64,000 nucleotides of DNA from positions 5,022,001 to 5,086,000 of the forward strand of contig OZ241366.1 in assembly GCA_965199905.1 (NCBI GenBank), in the 5' to 3' direction. Below, piece by piece: positions 16,789 through 25,111 of the stretch. Source of the DNA: Ilyomonas sp965199905. Its GTDB lineage: Bacteria > Bacteroidota > Bacteroidia > Chitinophagales > Chitinophagaceae. Position 1 is the stretch's first letter, and the number at the start of each line of letters is the position of its first letter. A model generated the notes under the pieces. The model was not told the origin of the DNA. It saw nothing but the letters and a program-made list of their open reading frames with translations, and ran no database searches. The position numbers and the translations under genes are program-made.

Positions 16789-17667
16789 ATGGCTTTAAAG
16801 GACACAAAAATCGCAGAGCAGGTTACGGCGGTAGCTTCACAATTTAAAGTTGCTGCCATTGGCGAAGGAAAATGCACGCTGGCTTCTTATAACCGCCGGG
16901 ACTTTTATAAAATCACTTTGGTTACAAAGTGTGATTGCCAGTTGCTGTATGCGAACCGTACCATTGTGGTGAACAAACCGGCATTAATCTTTACAAATCC
17001 GCTGGTGCCATATTTGTGGAAAGGGAATAATAGCGAAGACGACGCAGAAGGATATTTTTGCGTGTTTACAGATCTTTTTTTGCATGAAGGCAATGATTCA
17101 GCGTCTCTCCGTAAGTCAGCCGTTTTTAAAGCCGGCGGAGAACCTGTATATTTTATAAATAACAGTCAGTTAGCATACCTGTTAAGTGTTTTTAAACACA
17201 TGCGCGAAGAGACGGACAGCGATTATATTTATAAATACGAACTGATGCGCGGGCAAGTGGAACTCATTATGCATGAAGCGATGAAAATGCAGCCCGCTAT
17301 TGCTTATGCAGCGCCGCCTAACGCCGCTGTACGTATCGCAAAACTTTTTACGACCCTGCTTAACTGGCAGTTTCCGGTAGATGCACCTCACCGCACACTA
17401 CAGCTAAAAAAAGCAAGTGATTATGCGGCTCAGTTAGCGGTTCACATCAATCATCTCAATGCCGCGGTTCATAAGATAACAGGCAAATCCACTACGGCGC
17501 ACATCAATGAAAAACTGATTGCAGAAGCCTGTTCTCTTCTTTCGCATACCGATTTGACAATAGCTGACATTGCTTACAGCCTTGGGTTTGAATACCCTTC
17601 CTACTTTACTAATTTCTATAAAAAACATACCGGCAACTCGCCAAAGTTGCTGCGAAAAACACTTTGA
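16789..17667 (+). CDS. AraC-family transcriptional regulator
   Basis: A 292-residue one-component activator: N-terminal cupin-like ligand domain (about 1-170) and C-terminal double HTH (LKKASDYAAQLAVHINHLNA, then LTIADIAYSLGFEYPSYFTNFYKKHTGNSPKLLRK). The second HTH and PxxxR end are complete. ATG 16789 is preferred to the upstream TTG because homology starts there. It belongs to a different AraC subfamily from those at 20122 and 39122. An alcohol dehydrogenase with a good promoter follows 78 nt downstream and is the likely target. Confidence 0.9.
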   Translation: MALKDTKIAEQVTAVASQFKVAAIGEGKCTLASYNRRDFYKITLVTKCDCQLLYANRTIVVNKPALIFTNPLVPYLWKGNNSEDDAEGYFCVFTDLFLHEGNDSASLRKSAVFKAGGEPVYFINNSQLAYLLSVFKHMREETDSDYIYKYELMRGQVELIMHEAMKMQPAIAYAAPPNAAVRIAKLFTTLLNWQFPVDAPHRTLQLKKASDYAAQLAVHINHLNAAVHKITGKSTTAHINEKLIAEACSLLSHTDLTIADIAYSLGFEYPSYFTNFYKKHTGNSPKLLRKTL

Positions 17668-17697
17668 AAATTATAATTTTTACTTTGATTTCTATAA

Positions 17698-17727
17698 TTG
17701 AACGGGAATAGGGAAACTCTATTTTTG
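17698..17727 (+). promoter_or_regulatory. Bacteroidota-type promoter of the alcohol dehydrogenase
   Basis: TTG (17698-17700), a spacer of exactly 19 nt, and TATTTTTG (17720-17727) match the Bacteroidota TTG-N19-TAnnTTTG promoter without mismatch. The ATG of the dehydrogenase is 18 nt further on. Confidence 0.65.
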
Positions 17728-17745
17728 TGTTGTAAATAAAAACTT

Positions 17746-18786
17746 ATGATACAAGCAAAAGGATACGCTGCCCAAACTACTGATGCAAACCTTGCTCCCT
17801 GGAATTTTGAACGGAGAGATTTAGGACCGCATGATGTGCTGATAGAAATCAAATTTTGCGGTGTTTGTCATACAGACTGGCACCAGCTAAAGAACGAATG
17901 GTTTCCGGGAGTTTTTCCGATGGTTCCCGGTCATGAAATTGTAGGAAACATCGTAGAGGTAGGCGAACACGCAAAAAAATTTAAAGTGAACGACCTGGCT
18001 GGTGTAGGCGTTATGGTAGATAGCTGCCGTGAATGCGAAGACTGCAAAAACCACCAGGAACAATTTTGCCAGGTAAACCCGGTTCAAACCTATAATAGTA
18101 AAGGTAAAGACGGGTTACCCACATATGGCGGATATAGCAACAACGTTGTTGTACATGAAGATTTTGTTCATCACATTTCTGATAGATTAGATCTCGCTGC
18201 TGTGGCTCCTTTGCTTTGCGCCGGCATTACCACTTATTCTCCGCTCAAAAAATACAAAGTGGGCAAGGGGCATAAACTTGCCATTATCGGGCTGGGTGGT
18301 TTAGGGCACATGGGTGTAAAATTCGGTGTCGCCTTCGGCGCTGATGTAACGGTGCTTAGCACTTCTAACAAAAAACAAAAAGATGCCCTTAATTTAGGTG
18401 CGCATCATTTTGTAGCTACGAACGATGAAGCGCAGGTAACCTCTGTAAAAGGCAGGTTCGATTTCATCCTTGACACAGTAGGAGCTAATCACGATATAAA
18501 CATGTATTTACCCATGTTAAAAACCAATGGTGTTTTTATTACCGTTGGTATGCCCGTAGAACCCTTTCATGTGCCCTCGTTTAGTTTATCCGGCGGCAAT
18601 AAGTCTGTTGTAGGTTCCGGTGCCGGCGGGCTTGCGGAAACGCAGGAAATGCTGGACTTCTGTGCGGAACACAATGTCGTTTCTGACATTGAGTTAATCA
18701 ATATTAAAGACATTGACTCTGCTTTTGAACGTATGTTGAAAGGTGACGTTCGCTATCGCTTTGTAATTGATATGGCAACATTGTAA
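17746..18786 (+). CDS. zinc-dependent NAD(P) alcohol dehydrogenase (YahK/CAD type)
   Basis: Medium-chain dehydrogenase reducing aldehydes to alcohols, 346 residues. Catalytic zinc ligands are in FCGVCHTDWH and PGHEIVG, and the late Cys in LLCAGITTYSPL; the structural zinc loop is DSCRECEDCKNHQEQFC. The Rossmann motif GLGGLGHMGVKF follows. The pattern is that of cinnamyl-alcohol dehydrogenase-like aldehyde reductases such as E. coli YahK, usually NADPH-dependent with broad aldehyde range. It has its own promoter directly downstream of the AraC gene, so it is probably AraC-controlled detoxification. Exact substrate unknown. Confidence 0.93.
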   Translation: MIQAKGYAAQTTDANLAPWNFERRDLGPHDVLIEIKFCGVCHTDWHQLKNEWFPGVFPMVPGHEIVGNIVEVGEHAKKFKVNDLAGVGVMVDSCRECEDCKNHQEQFCQVNPVQTYNSKGKDGLPTYGGYSNNVVVHEDFVHHISDRLDLAAVAPLLCAGITTYSPLKKYKVGKGHKLAIIGLGGLGHMGVKFGVAFGADVTVLSTSNKKQKDALNLGAHHFVATNDEAQVTSVKGRFDFILDTVGANHDINMYLPMLKTNGVFITVGMPVEPFHVPSFSLSGGNKSVVGSGAGGLAETQEMLDFCAEHNVVSDIELINIKDIDSAFERMLKGDVRYRFVIDMATL

Positions 18787-19100
18787 TACAGTCACTTGTC
18801 AAAACATATTATTCTGATTCATAAAAAAGGTGTCAATCTATCCTGCTTTTTTGGTTATAGACAATCCGGCATTGGAAGAGATTTGGGTGAGGAATCAACA
18901 GAAAATAAAGGCTCTCCGGAGAGTTCCGCAGGGCTCTCTGAGGTTTAATAAAAGCCATTTTCTGACTGGCTAATCTATTTCAGCTTCTTTCTCATACTAA
19001 TCCCTTGCCTGGCATAATTTCCTGATTTGCTTTCCCGCAATAATTCCTTCCTCCACTTTATGCCTTTTGACTGAAACAATGCGTATTCCGGCTAAATGAA
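18787..19100. other. intergenic stretch between two oxidoreductase cassettes
   Basis: About 310 nt with no gene remnant recognised. It contains a 12-bp perfect palindrome CTCTCCGGAGAG at 18912-18923, which could be part of a weak terminator for the upstream gene, but there is no T run. Confidence 0.4.
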
Positions 19101-19117
19101 CTGTTCTACAAGAACAG
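19101..19117. promoter_or_regulatory. candidate operator, 7-bp inverted repeat
   Basis: CTGTTCT-ACA-AGAACAG, perfect, 27 nt upstream of the ATG of the quinone-reductase-like gene. It is directly followed by GACCTTTG, one mismatch from the -7 consensus. The bound protein is unknown; the AraC regulator of this cassette is one candidate. Confidence 0.35.
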
Positions 19118-19143
19118 ACCTTTGCGGAAACAAAAGCACAAGT

Positions 19144-20073
19144 ATGAAAGCTATCAGAGTTCACAAATTTGGCGGACCGGACGTCATGACATTAGAGGAC
19201 GTAGAACGTCCCGTTCCGGCAGCCGACGAGATATTGGTAAAGATGTATGCCAGCAGTGTCAATCCCGCCGATTACATCATTCGCCAGGGCGGTAACGAGG
19301 TGTTACGCTCATACCTGAAACTGCCCTTGGGATTGGGATTGGATGCAGCCGGCATTGTAGAAGAAACGGGCAGTAAGGTAACCAATTTTAAGAAGGGAGA
19401 TAAAGTGTATGGCGTTCCCAATTTTCCCGGCGATGGCAGCTATGCCGAGTACATTGCGGCAAAGAGTAGCCAGTTTTACCCGATGCCACGGAATATCACT
19501 TTCAATGAAGCCGGCGCCCTGCCTTCCTGCGCACTAATTGCCTGGAACGGCATTGTTGATTTGGGTAACGTACAGCCAAATCAACGTGTGCTGATACATG
19601 GTGCGGCAGGCGGCGTGGGCAACTTAGCCGTGCAGTTTGCAAAAGCCAAAGGTGCGTATGTGATAGGTACGGCATCGCCATACAATTTCGAGTTTGTAAA
19701 AGGACTGGGTGCCGATGAAGTGCTCGACTACAGAAACCAATCGTTTGAAAGTTTACTGAACTCCATTGACTTGGTGTTTAATGCTTCGCCGGTGCGGAGC
19801 GATGACACCCGGATGAAGTCGGCAGCGCTGCTGAAAGAAGTCGGCATTTTTGTGTGTACACACCTCGATAGCCCATTCAGCGATGCATTGAAAGAAGCGC
19901 TGGCAAAGAAGCAGGCAACAGGCACACTGGTTGGCGGCGGCGCTGTAACCACTTACACGTCCACGCTGGATGGAACCACAGCGTTGGTCGAGGCGGGAAA
20001 GGTGAAAGCGGTGGTAAGCAAGGTGTATCCGTTGGCGGAAGTGGCAGCGGCGCACCGGGAGGGCGAGACCTAA
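19144..20073 (+). CDS. NADP-dependent oxidoreductase, quinone-reductase-like MDR, C-terminally shortened
   Basis: Zinc-free medium-chain reductase acting on quinones or enones. Homology begins at MKAIRVHKFGGPDVMTLEDV (ATG 19144), with VNPADYIIRQG, GDKVYGVPNFPGDGSYAEY and the NADPH motif IHGAAGGVGNLAVQFAKAKG. The frame ends at TAA 20071-20073 after AHREGET, but the same frame continues HVSGKIVLEIRKEE to TAG 20116-20118, matching the end of the paralogue at 40027-41001 (RQVRGKLVLEVRKEE). The last strand is therefore cut off by a single nonsense codon; the protein may still fold. The AraC gene follows at 20122. Confidence 0.85.
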   Translation: MKAIRVHKFGGPDVMTLEDVERPVPAADEILVKMYASSVNPADYIIRQGGNEVLRSYLKLPLGLGLDAAGIVEETGSKVTNFKKGDKVYGVPNFPGDGSYAEYIAAKSSQFYPMPRNITFNEAGALPSCALIAWNGIVDLGNVQPNQRVLIHGAAGGVGNLAVQFAKAKGAYVIGTASPYNFEFVKGLGADEVLDYRNQSFESLLNSIDLVFNASPVRSDDTRMKSAALLKEVGIFVCTHLDSPFSDALKEALAKKQATGTLVGGGAVTTYTSTLDGTTALVEAGKVKAVVSKVYPLAEVAAAHREGET

Positions 20074-20121
20074 CATGTGAGCGGTAAGATTGTATTGGAA
20101 ATCAGAAAAGAAGAATAGCCG

Positions 20122-21039
20122 ATGAAGCGTTTTACAACCATCTCCCAATTTCTGCAGTTCAGGGGACTGCCCCAGCCGGAACACCCGCTTGTTTATGTAC
20201 TAAAAGTGGAGACGGTTGAGCGTTTGCTGATAGAAGAGCCGAAGAGCTGGTTGTACGACTTTTATGCCATCGGCTTGAAACGCGTTGCTAATGCCTCGGA
20301 TGCCAGATTGAAATATGGACAGCAGGAATATGATTTTGATAATGGCATTATGTCTTTTATAGCGCCGGGTCAGGTAATGAGTTTATCGCTTGATGATAAT
20401 GTAAAAGCCATTAAACAATCAGGATGGATGCTGCTGCTCCATCCTGATTTTCTATGGAATACGCCGCTGGCAAAGACCATTAGGCAATACGACTTCTGGG
20501 ATTATTCGGTGCACGAAGCCTTGTTCCTGTCGCAGAAAGAGGAAGCCACACTGATTCATATTCTGCAAACGATTCAGCAGGAATGCGGGGCTAACATTGA
20601 TACCTTTACCAGGAGCATTGTGGTCTCGCATATTGAAACCTTGCTCAACTATGCCGACAGGTTTTACCACCGGCAATTCATCACCCGCGGGAAAGCCCAC
20701 CACCAGCTATTGGAACGTTTTGAAAAGGCACTATCCGGCTATTTTGACAGCGCTGATTTGATGCGTAACGGTTTGCCCTCGGTGAGTGATATCGCAGGTG
20801 CCTTAAACCTGTCGCCAAAGTATTTAAGCAGCTTGCTGAAAGTGCTGACAGGGCAAAACACACAGCAGCATATTCATGAGAAGCTAATCGAAAAAGCAAA
20901 AGAACAATTGTCAACCACAAGCCTGTCTGTAAGCGAGATTGCTTACGGGTTGGGTTTTGAACACCTGCAGTCGTTCAGTAAGCTGTTTAAGAATAAAACA
21001 AGCCAGTCGCCTCTGGAGTTCAGAGCTTCTTTCAATTAG
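20122..21039 (+). CDS. AraC-family regulator (cassette subfamily)
   Basis: Intact 305-residue regulator of the subfamily repeated in this window. It has an N-terminal ligand domain with QYDFWDYSVHEALFLSQKEE and LLNYADRFYHRQFITRGKAH, and a C-terminal HTH pair with LNLSPKYLSSLLKVLTGQNT and LSVSEIAYGLGFEHLQSFSK. It starts 3 nt after the read-through stop of the upstream oxidoreductase, so the two form one transcription unit. The same pair, diverged, occurs in the opposite orientation at 39122-41001. Inducer unknown; the partner enzyme suggests a reactive carbonyl or quinone. Confidence 0.92.
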   Translation: MKRFTTISQFLQFRGLPQPEHPLVYVLKVETVERLLIEEPKSWLYDFYAIGLKRVANASDARLKYGQQEYDFDNGIMSFIAPGQVMSLSLDDNVKAIKQSGWMLLLHPDFLWNTPLAKTIRQYDFWDYSVHEALFLSQKEEATLIHILQTIQQECGANIDTFTRSIVVSHIETLLNYADRFYHRQFITRGKAHHQLLERFEKALSGYFDSADLMRNGLPSVSDIAGALNLSPKYLSSLLKVLTGQNTQQHIHEKLIEKAKEQLSTTSLSVSEIAYGLGFEHLQSFSKLFKNKTSQSPLEFRASFN

Positions 21040-21506
21040 GCAGCTATTAGGGTGAGGATTGCGGCGCCTGAGAATTTGCAAATGTTTCGCTTGGCGTAGC
21101 CTCCTGATTATGTTGCACCGTCTACAAATCGCCTGATTCAGATTTCTTCGTCTTGTCTCTCCATCTTTAATCATCGGTTGTAGGTTTCTCTTTTTTGTTT
21201 TATTCCTGATCTCACACATCGTAAAACAAAACGCTTCTACCAATCATCTATCTGCAATAGTCATAATTCCCACGCATAAGTCAATCCTGTGATCAAATCT
21301 TACGTTTCTGGCAACAGGTAAATTAAAGATACAGAAGAAAACATTGCTGCAGGGAAAGTGCGGTTTATGAAAGATAAACTTGGAAAGATGGATGAAATCC
21401 TGTCCTTAGGTATCGTTGTATATGTCCGTCATCCCAACGATTTATAAGTGCTTACAGGCAGTAAGCATGTGTGTTGGCTCGCTTGTTCGACGATGCACGA
21501 AATCTT
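21040..21506. other. intergenic stretch with possible short gene remnant
   Basis: About 470 nt. Plus-strand frame 21327-21447 reads EENIAAGKVRFMKDKLGKMD and then EILSLGIVVYVRHPNDL-stop, which looks protein-like but lacks a start and was not recognised. The rest shows nothing. Confidence 0.3.
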
Positions 21507-21528
21507 TTTTGAAACGATTGTTTCAAAA
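21507..21528. promoter_or_regulatory. TetR operator 1 (upstream of the tetR gene)
   Basis: TTTTGAAAC-GATT-GTTTCAAAA, 9-bp perfect arms. The TGAAAC half-site is the same as in the larger palindrome at 22150-22177 in front of the next gene. It sits directly upstream of a -7 box (21535-21542), as expected for repression by occlusion. Confidence 0.7.
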
Positions 21529-21534
21529 TCAACT

Positions 21535-21542
21535 TACCTTTG
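21535..21542 (+). promoter_or_regulatory. -7 box of the tetR gene
   Basis: TACCTTTG is an exact match to TAnnTTTG. A transcript starting 5-8 nt later would begin after the TTG codon at 21540, which supports the GTG at 21561 as the real start of the regulator. The nearest TTG (21509-21511) is 23 nt away, so the -33 spacing is not ideal. Confidence 0.5.
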
Positions 21543-21560
21543 TCAAAAGAATCTATCGGC

Positions 21561-22139
21561 GTGGCGAGGAATGTAGAATTTAATGAAGAAGAAGCCATCC
21601 AAAAAGCTATGGAAGTTTTTTGGGAGAAGGGTTATCACAGTACTTCACTTCGTGACCTGACCGATGCCATGAATATCAACAGCAGCAGTCTTTATAATAC
21701 AATTGGCGACAAGCAGGAGCTGTTTGTCCGTTGCGTAAAGCATTATACCGACATCAGAAAAAAAAACCTTCAGCAGCGTTTGGCTGCGGAAGGTTCACCA
21801 CTTGCAGTACTGGTAGATTACATTACTGATGCAGCGGATGTTATAATTGAGGGAAATAAAAGCTGCATGGCGGTAAAGGCTGCTTTTGAAGTAGGCACGA
21901 ATGATCCAAGAATAAAAGATATATTAAAAGCAGACAGTGATGATGCTTACCGGTTCTTATATGTTCTGATTAAGAAAGCGATGGACAAAGGCGAGATACC
22001 CGCAGAGGAAAAGCCCGAATTGCTGGCTGATTTCTTCATTAGTACCTGGACAGGTTGGTACGAGTCATACATCCTGCATAAAGACCCGGTTAAAATTAAA
22101 AAAATGGCGGAATACTTCATCAGGCAAATTTCAAAGTAA
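21561..22139 (+). CDS. TetR-family transcriptional regulator
   Basis: Repressor of about 192 residues. N-terminal HTH: EEAIQKAMEVFWEKGYHSTS, then LRDLTDAMNINSSSLYNTIG and DKQELF, the standard TetR_N domain. The C-terminal helical domain has the TetR_C pattern of the YcdC/AcrR-like group (KSCMAVKAAFEVGTNDPRIK). The frame is open from TTG 21540, but the -7 box overlaps that codon, and family members begin M-A-R-N-x-E-F, so GTG 21561 is preferred. Two matching inverted repeats, one before this gene and one before the SDR, indicate control of both. Confidence 0.9.
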   Translation: MARNVEFNEEEAIQKAMEVFWEKGYHSTSLRDLTDAMNINSSSLYNTIGDKQELFVRCVKHYTDIRKKNLQQRLAAEGSPLAVLVDYITDAADVIIEGNKSCMAVKAAFEVGTNDPRIKDILKADSDDAYRFLYVLIKKAMDKGEIPAEEKPELLADFFISTWTGWYESYILHKDPVKIKKMAEYFIRQISK

Positions 22140-22149
22140 TTTTTTTAAT

Positions 22150-22177
22150 CAATTCTGAAACAATTGTTTCAGAATTG
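22150..22177. promoter_or_regulatory. TetR operator 2 (28-bp perfect palindrome)
   Basis: Half-site CAATTCTGAAACAA is followed immediately by its exact reverse complement, with no spacer. It contains the TGAAAC...GTTTCA core shared with operator 1 and lies 38 nt upstream of the SDR ATG. Binding by the adjacent TetR protein is inferred. Confidence 0.72.
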
Positions 22178-22215
22178 CCAAAAGGCGGATTAGTCAACAT
22201 TTTAAAAATACAAAC

Positions 22216-23007
22216 ATGGAAAACAATCAAATTAACAACAGCCTGCGCAGCAAGAAAGCACTCGTTACCGGCGGCACTAAAGGTATTGGGCAAGCGATTG
22301 CTTACAAATTAGCACAGGAGGGCGCCCAGGTAATCGTCACAGCACGCAACGCACCTGATAACGGCGGAACTGCTCATCATTTCATCGCGGCAGATTTAAC
22401 GAACCCCGGCGAAGTGGCTGCCCTGGCTCAGGAAATTAGTGAAAAGTTCGGCGGCATTGACATCCTGATCAACAATGTGGGTGGACTTACCAGCCCCGGC
22501 GGCGGCTTCAGCGCACTGACGGATGAGCATTGGGAGACCGAATTGCAACTAAACCTGCTGGCTGCAATCCGGTTAGACAGAGCGCTGCTGCCCAAAATGC
22601 TGGAACAGAAAAGCGGTGTCATCATTCATATCTCTTCAGTTGCCAGCAGACAACCTTTATGGAATCTTAACATGGCTTACGCGGTTTCTAAAGCAGCCTT
22701 GAATACATATAGCAAAGCCTTATCAAATGAACTTGCGCCCCAAGGAGTACGGGTAATGACCGTATCACCCGGCGCAACCAAAACTTCAGCGATGGAAAAG
22801 GTTGTACAAGATTTTGCTGCTGCTTCAGGATTATCAACGGATGATGCATTTCAACAGATGATGCGCCAGTTTGGTAGCATCCCGATGGGACGTATGGCTG
22901 AACCTGGCGAAGTGGCATCCCTGGTTCACTTTCTTGTATCGCCCGCTGCGGCTTACCTTACAGGTAGTGATTATGCTATCGACGGAGGGTCTTTGCCTGT
23001 TGTGTAA
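22216..23007 (+). CDS. SDR-family oxidoreductase
   Basis: Classical short-chain dehydrogenase, 263 residues. TGGTKGIG (cofactor glycine motif), DILINNVGG, the catalytic Ser in HISSVAS, and YAVSK (catalytic Tyr and Lys) are all present, as is the C-terminal LTGSDYAIDGGSLPVV. NADP(H) use is likely, from ARN after the second strand. It is controlled together with the upstream TetR gene through the palindrome at 22150-22177 and ends before a good intrinsic terminator. Substrate unknown. Confidence 0.93.
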   Translation: MENNQINNSLRSKKALVTGGTKGIGQAIAYKLAQEGAQVIVTARNAPDNGGTAHHFIAADLTNPGEVAALAQEISEKFGGIDILINNVGGLTSPGGGFSALTDEHWETELQLNLLAAIRLDRALLPKMLEQKSGVIIHISSVASRQPLWNLNMAYAVSKAALNTYSKALSNELAPQGVRVMTVSPGATKTSAMEKVVQDFAAASGLSTDDAFQQMMRQFGSIPMGRMAEPGEVASLVHFLVSPAAAYLTGSDYAIDGGSLPVV

Positions 23008-23124
23008 ATTTTGATCATCCAATCGGCGTCGGGTTCCTAACTTGGCTAAGTACATATCCGGCAGCGATGTATAAGGGCGGAATAGTATGGATGTAAAATA
23101 AGCTGGCCGCTACTCCAATTAACC

Positions 23125-23162
23125 AAAAGGCTGTCTCTTTGTAACGAGAGGCAGCCCTTTTT
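23125..23162. terminator. intrinsic terminator after the SDR gene
   Basis: GGCTGTCTCT and AGAGGCAGCC form a 10-bp stem (one G-T pair) around an 8-nt loop, preceded by AAAA and followed by CTTTTT. The A run on the other side makes it potentially bidirectional. Confidence 0.75.
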
Positions 23163-23450
23163 CTCACAACCTTTTTCTCGCCCGGTTTCAGCACTATTTT
23201 ATATGGGAGAGATGCTACCGGAACCGGATAAGAAACGGAATGATCGCCCCTGTCTTTTGCAGAGAAGAGAGACGCTGGTAACCTGAGATTATTAAGTTTC
23301 ATCGTGTTTAACATCAGTTCTTGAACAGAATGGTGAAGCGATAACTGTATCAGTTCCTGATATCATCAGCAAATTTGCTTATTTATAATAGCCTTAATCA
23401 AAGCAATAATCTTTTATTATATAAACCTGTAGCTGGATGCTGCATTTCTC

Positions 23451-23846
23451 TTAACGGCTCTGTGTTCCTTCTTCTTCAGCAACCATTCCTTTACCAATCT
23501 GCTGACGGTGCTTCGTGCCCCATTGACTTAATTCCAGGCAGATAGGAACCAGTTCTTTACCAATGACGGTTAGTTCATATTCAACCCGGGGCGGTACTTC
23601 GGCAAAGACAGTTCGCTTTACAATACCGTCTTTTTCCATTTCCCGCAATTGCAGCGTAAGCATCCGTTCTGTAATCCCGCTGATGTTTTTTTTGAGTTCG
23701 CCATAGCGCAGCGGTCTTTTATCAAGACTTGCCATGATCAGCAATTTCCACCTGCCGCCAATAAGCTGTACTGCATACGTCATGTCGCAGGATGTAAGGA
23801 GCCTGCGGTTGCTGTTATTTGTAGAACTTTCTTTGATTTTAGACAT
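23451..23846 (-). CDS. HxlR-family transcriptional regulator
   Basis: Single-domain winged-HTH regulator, 131 residues, with the family signature beginning at CDMTYAVQLIGGRWKLLIMA and continuing RPLRYGELKKNISGITERML, TLQLREMEKDGIVKRTVFAE and PPRVEYELT. Many HxlR members sense aldehydes or quinones through a conserved N-terminal Cys; one Cys is present in the right place (TSCDMTYAV). It is divergent from the oxidoreductase 23940-24950 with a 93-nt shared promoter region, the usual arrangement for this family. Confidence 0.93.
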   Translation of the reverse strand: MSKIKESSTNNSNRRLLTSCDMTYAVQLIGGRWKLLIMASLDKRPLRYGELKKNISGITERMLTLQLREMEKDGIVKRTVFAEVPPRVEYELTVIGKELVPICLELSQWGTKHRQQIGKGMVAEEEGTQSR

Positions 23847-23856
23847 TACGCACTTT

Positions 23857-23918
23857 TTTGTATGTACCGCACATCTGGTTGTGTATGGTGCAAAATTACT
23901 GGCTGCGCTCTAACTTTG
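23857..23918. promoter_or_regulatory. divergent promoter region of hxlR and the oxidoreductase
   Basis: Two exact -7 boxes face outward: TAACTTTG on the plus strand (23911-23918) and TAATTTTG on the minus strand (23891-23898). Between them and hxlR is CACA-N6-TGTG (23870-23883) inside a longer imperfect inverted repeat, a candidate HxlR operator. No good -33 boxes were found. Confidence 0.45.
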
Positions 23919-23939
23919 CCGTGAATTTAAAAGAAAAGT

Positions 23940-24950
23940 ATGAATACAAGTAAAACAGCAAAGGGAGTTCGTTTTCGCCAGGCAGGTGGGCCGGATGTAT
24001 TAAAGGTGGAAACAGTTGATGTGGCGGCACCGGCACCACACGAAGTGCGGCTTTGGGTAAAGTCTGCGGGTATTAACCGCATTGACACCGTATTCCGGAT
24101 GGGTTTGTTTTCCGAACAGCCTGTTTTTCCCTCGCAGATTGGGTTTGAAGCAGCGGGTGTTATTGAATCGGTCGGTTCTGCGGTAACGGATTTCAAAACC
24201 GGCGACAAGGTAAGTGTGGTTCCCGCTTTCTCCAACCGGGATTACGGCACTTACGGAGAGCTGATATTGGTGCCTGCTTATGCGCTTCAGCACTACCCCG
24301 ATTTGCTTTCATTTGAGGAAGCGGCTTCCATCTGGACAAGCTTTATCGCGGCGTATGGAATGCTTGTCGGCAGCGCCCGTTTACAAACAGGTCAATCCGT
24401 TCTTATAAATGCCGCTTCGAGCAGCGCCGGACTGGCTGCCATACAGGTAACTAACCTGCTCGGTGGTATCTCCATCGCGCTTACGACTTCCGCTGCCAAA
24501 AAAGAAGCGATTCTGAAGGCAGGTGCACATCATGTGATTGTTACGGGTGAAGAAGACATTCCCGCAGTAGTGAAAGGAATTACGAATAGAACCGGCGCTG
24601 ACGTAATACTGGACGCAGTGGGCGGAGCGCAGTTTGAAAAATTAGTTGCTTCGGCTGCTGAGCGCGCCAGGATATTGGCTTATGGCTTTTTAGATAAAAC
24701 GCCGGGTTTATATCCGTCTTTTGATGTGGTTATGAAGATGCTTTCCGTTACCGGTTATAATATGACTGACCTGATGATGGACCCGGCAAAAAGCAGCGCA
24801 GCCATCCGGTTTATCCAGGATGGGCTTGCCTCCGGCAAATTAAAACCTGTTGTTGCCAAATCATTTTCCCTGGAAGAAGTGGCGGATGCGCACCGCTACC
24901 TGGAAGCCAATCAGCAGGTCGGAAAAGTTGTTCTTAGTATAAATAACTAA
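23940..24950 (+). CDS. zinc-free medium-chain oxidoreductase (quinone-reductase-like)
   Basis: NADPH-dependent reductase of the QOR group, 336 residues: VRFRQAGGPDVLKVETVDVA at the start, SAGINRIDTVFRMG, a GDKVSVVP turn and the cofactor loop LINAASSSAGLAAIQV, a Ser-rich variant of the usual AxxGVG. Zinc-ligand cysteines are absent. The C-terminal EVADAHRYLEANQQVGKVVL is typical. It is divergent from the HxlR regulator, which is expected to repress or activate it in response to a reactive carbonyl or quinone. Confidence 0.92.
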   Translation: MNTSKTAKGVRFRQAGGPDVLKVETVDVAAPAPHEVRLWVKSAGINRIDTVFRMGLFSEQPVFPSQIGFEAAGVIESVGSAVTDFKTGDKVSVVPAFSNRDYGTYGELILVPAYALQHYPDLLSFEEAASIWTSFIAAYGMLVGSARLQTGQSVLINAASSSAGLAAIQVTNLLGGISIALTTSAAKKEAILKAGAHHVIVTGEEDIPAVVKGITNRTGADVILDAVGGAQFEKLVASAAERARILAYGFLDKTPGLYPSFDVVMKMLSVTGYNMTDLMMDPAKSSAAIRFIQDGLASGKLKPVVAKSFSLEEVADAHRYLEANQQVGKVVLSINN

Positions 24951-25111
24951 AGGGTATGAATATAAAAGTTTGTTTTACCAGTCGGCATTCTCACCGAACC
25001 GGTAGAACAAACTTAAAATGAATATTCCTAATGCTGTTAAAAACAAGATTGTCATTTATTTTACAAGGAAAACAGAACAGCTATGAAAGCATGGCTAATC
25101 AAATCAAAACA

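Noticed and set aside
18912..18923. 12-bp palindrome CTCTCCGGAGAG
   Set aside because: No promoter or T run near it and no second copy seen; recorded only in the intergenic entry.
23015..23314. Open frame of 99 codons on the minus strand with a hydrophobic C-terminal half
   Set aside because: It reads like a plausible small membrane protein, but a strong intrinsic terminator (23125-23162) lies in its middle and no family motif or promoter supports it.
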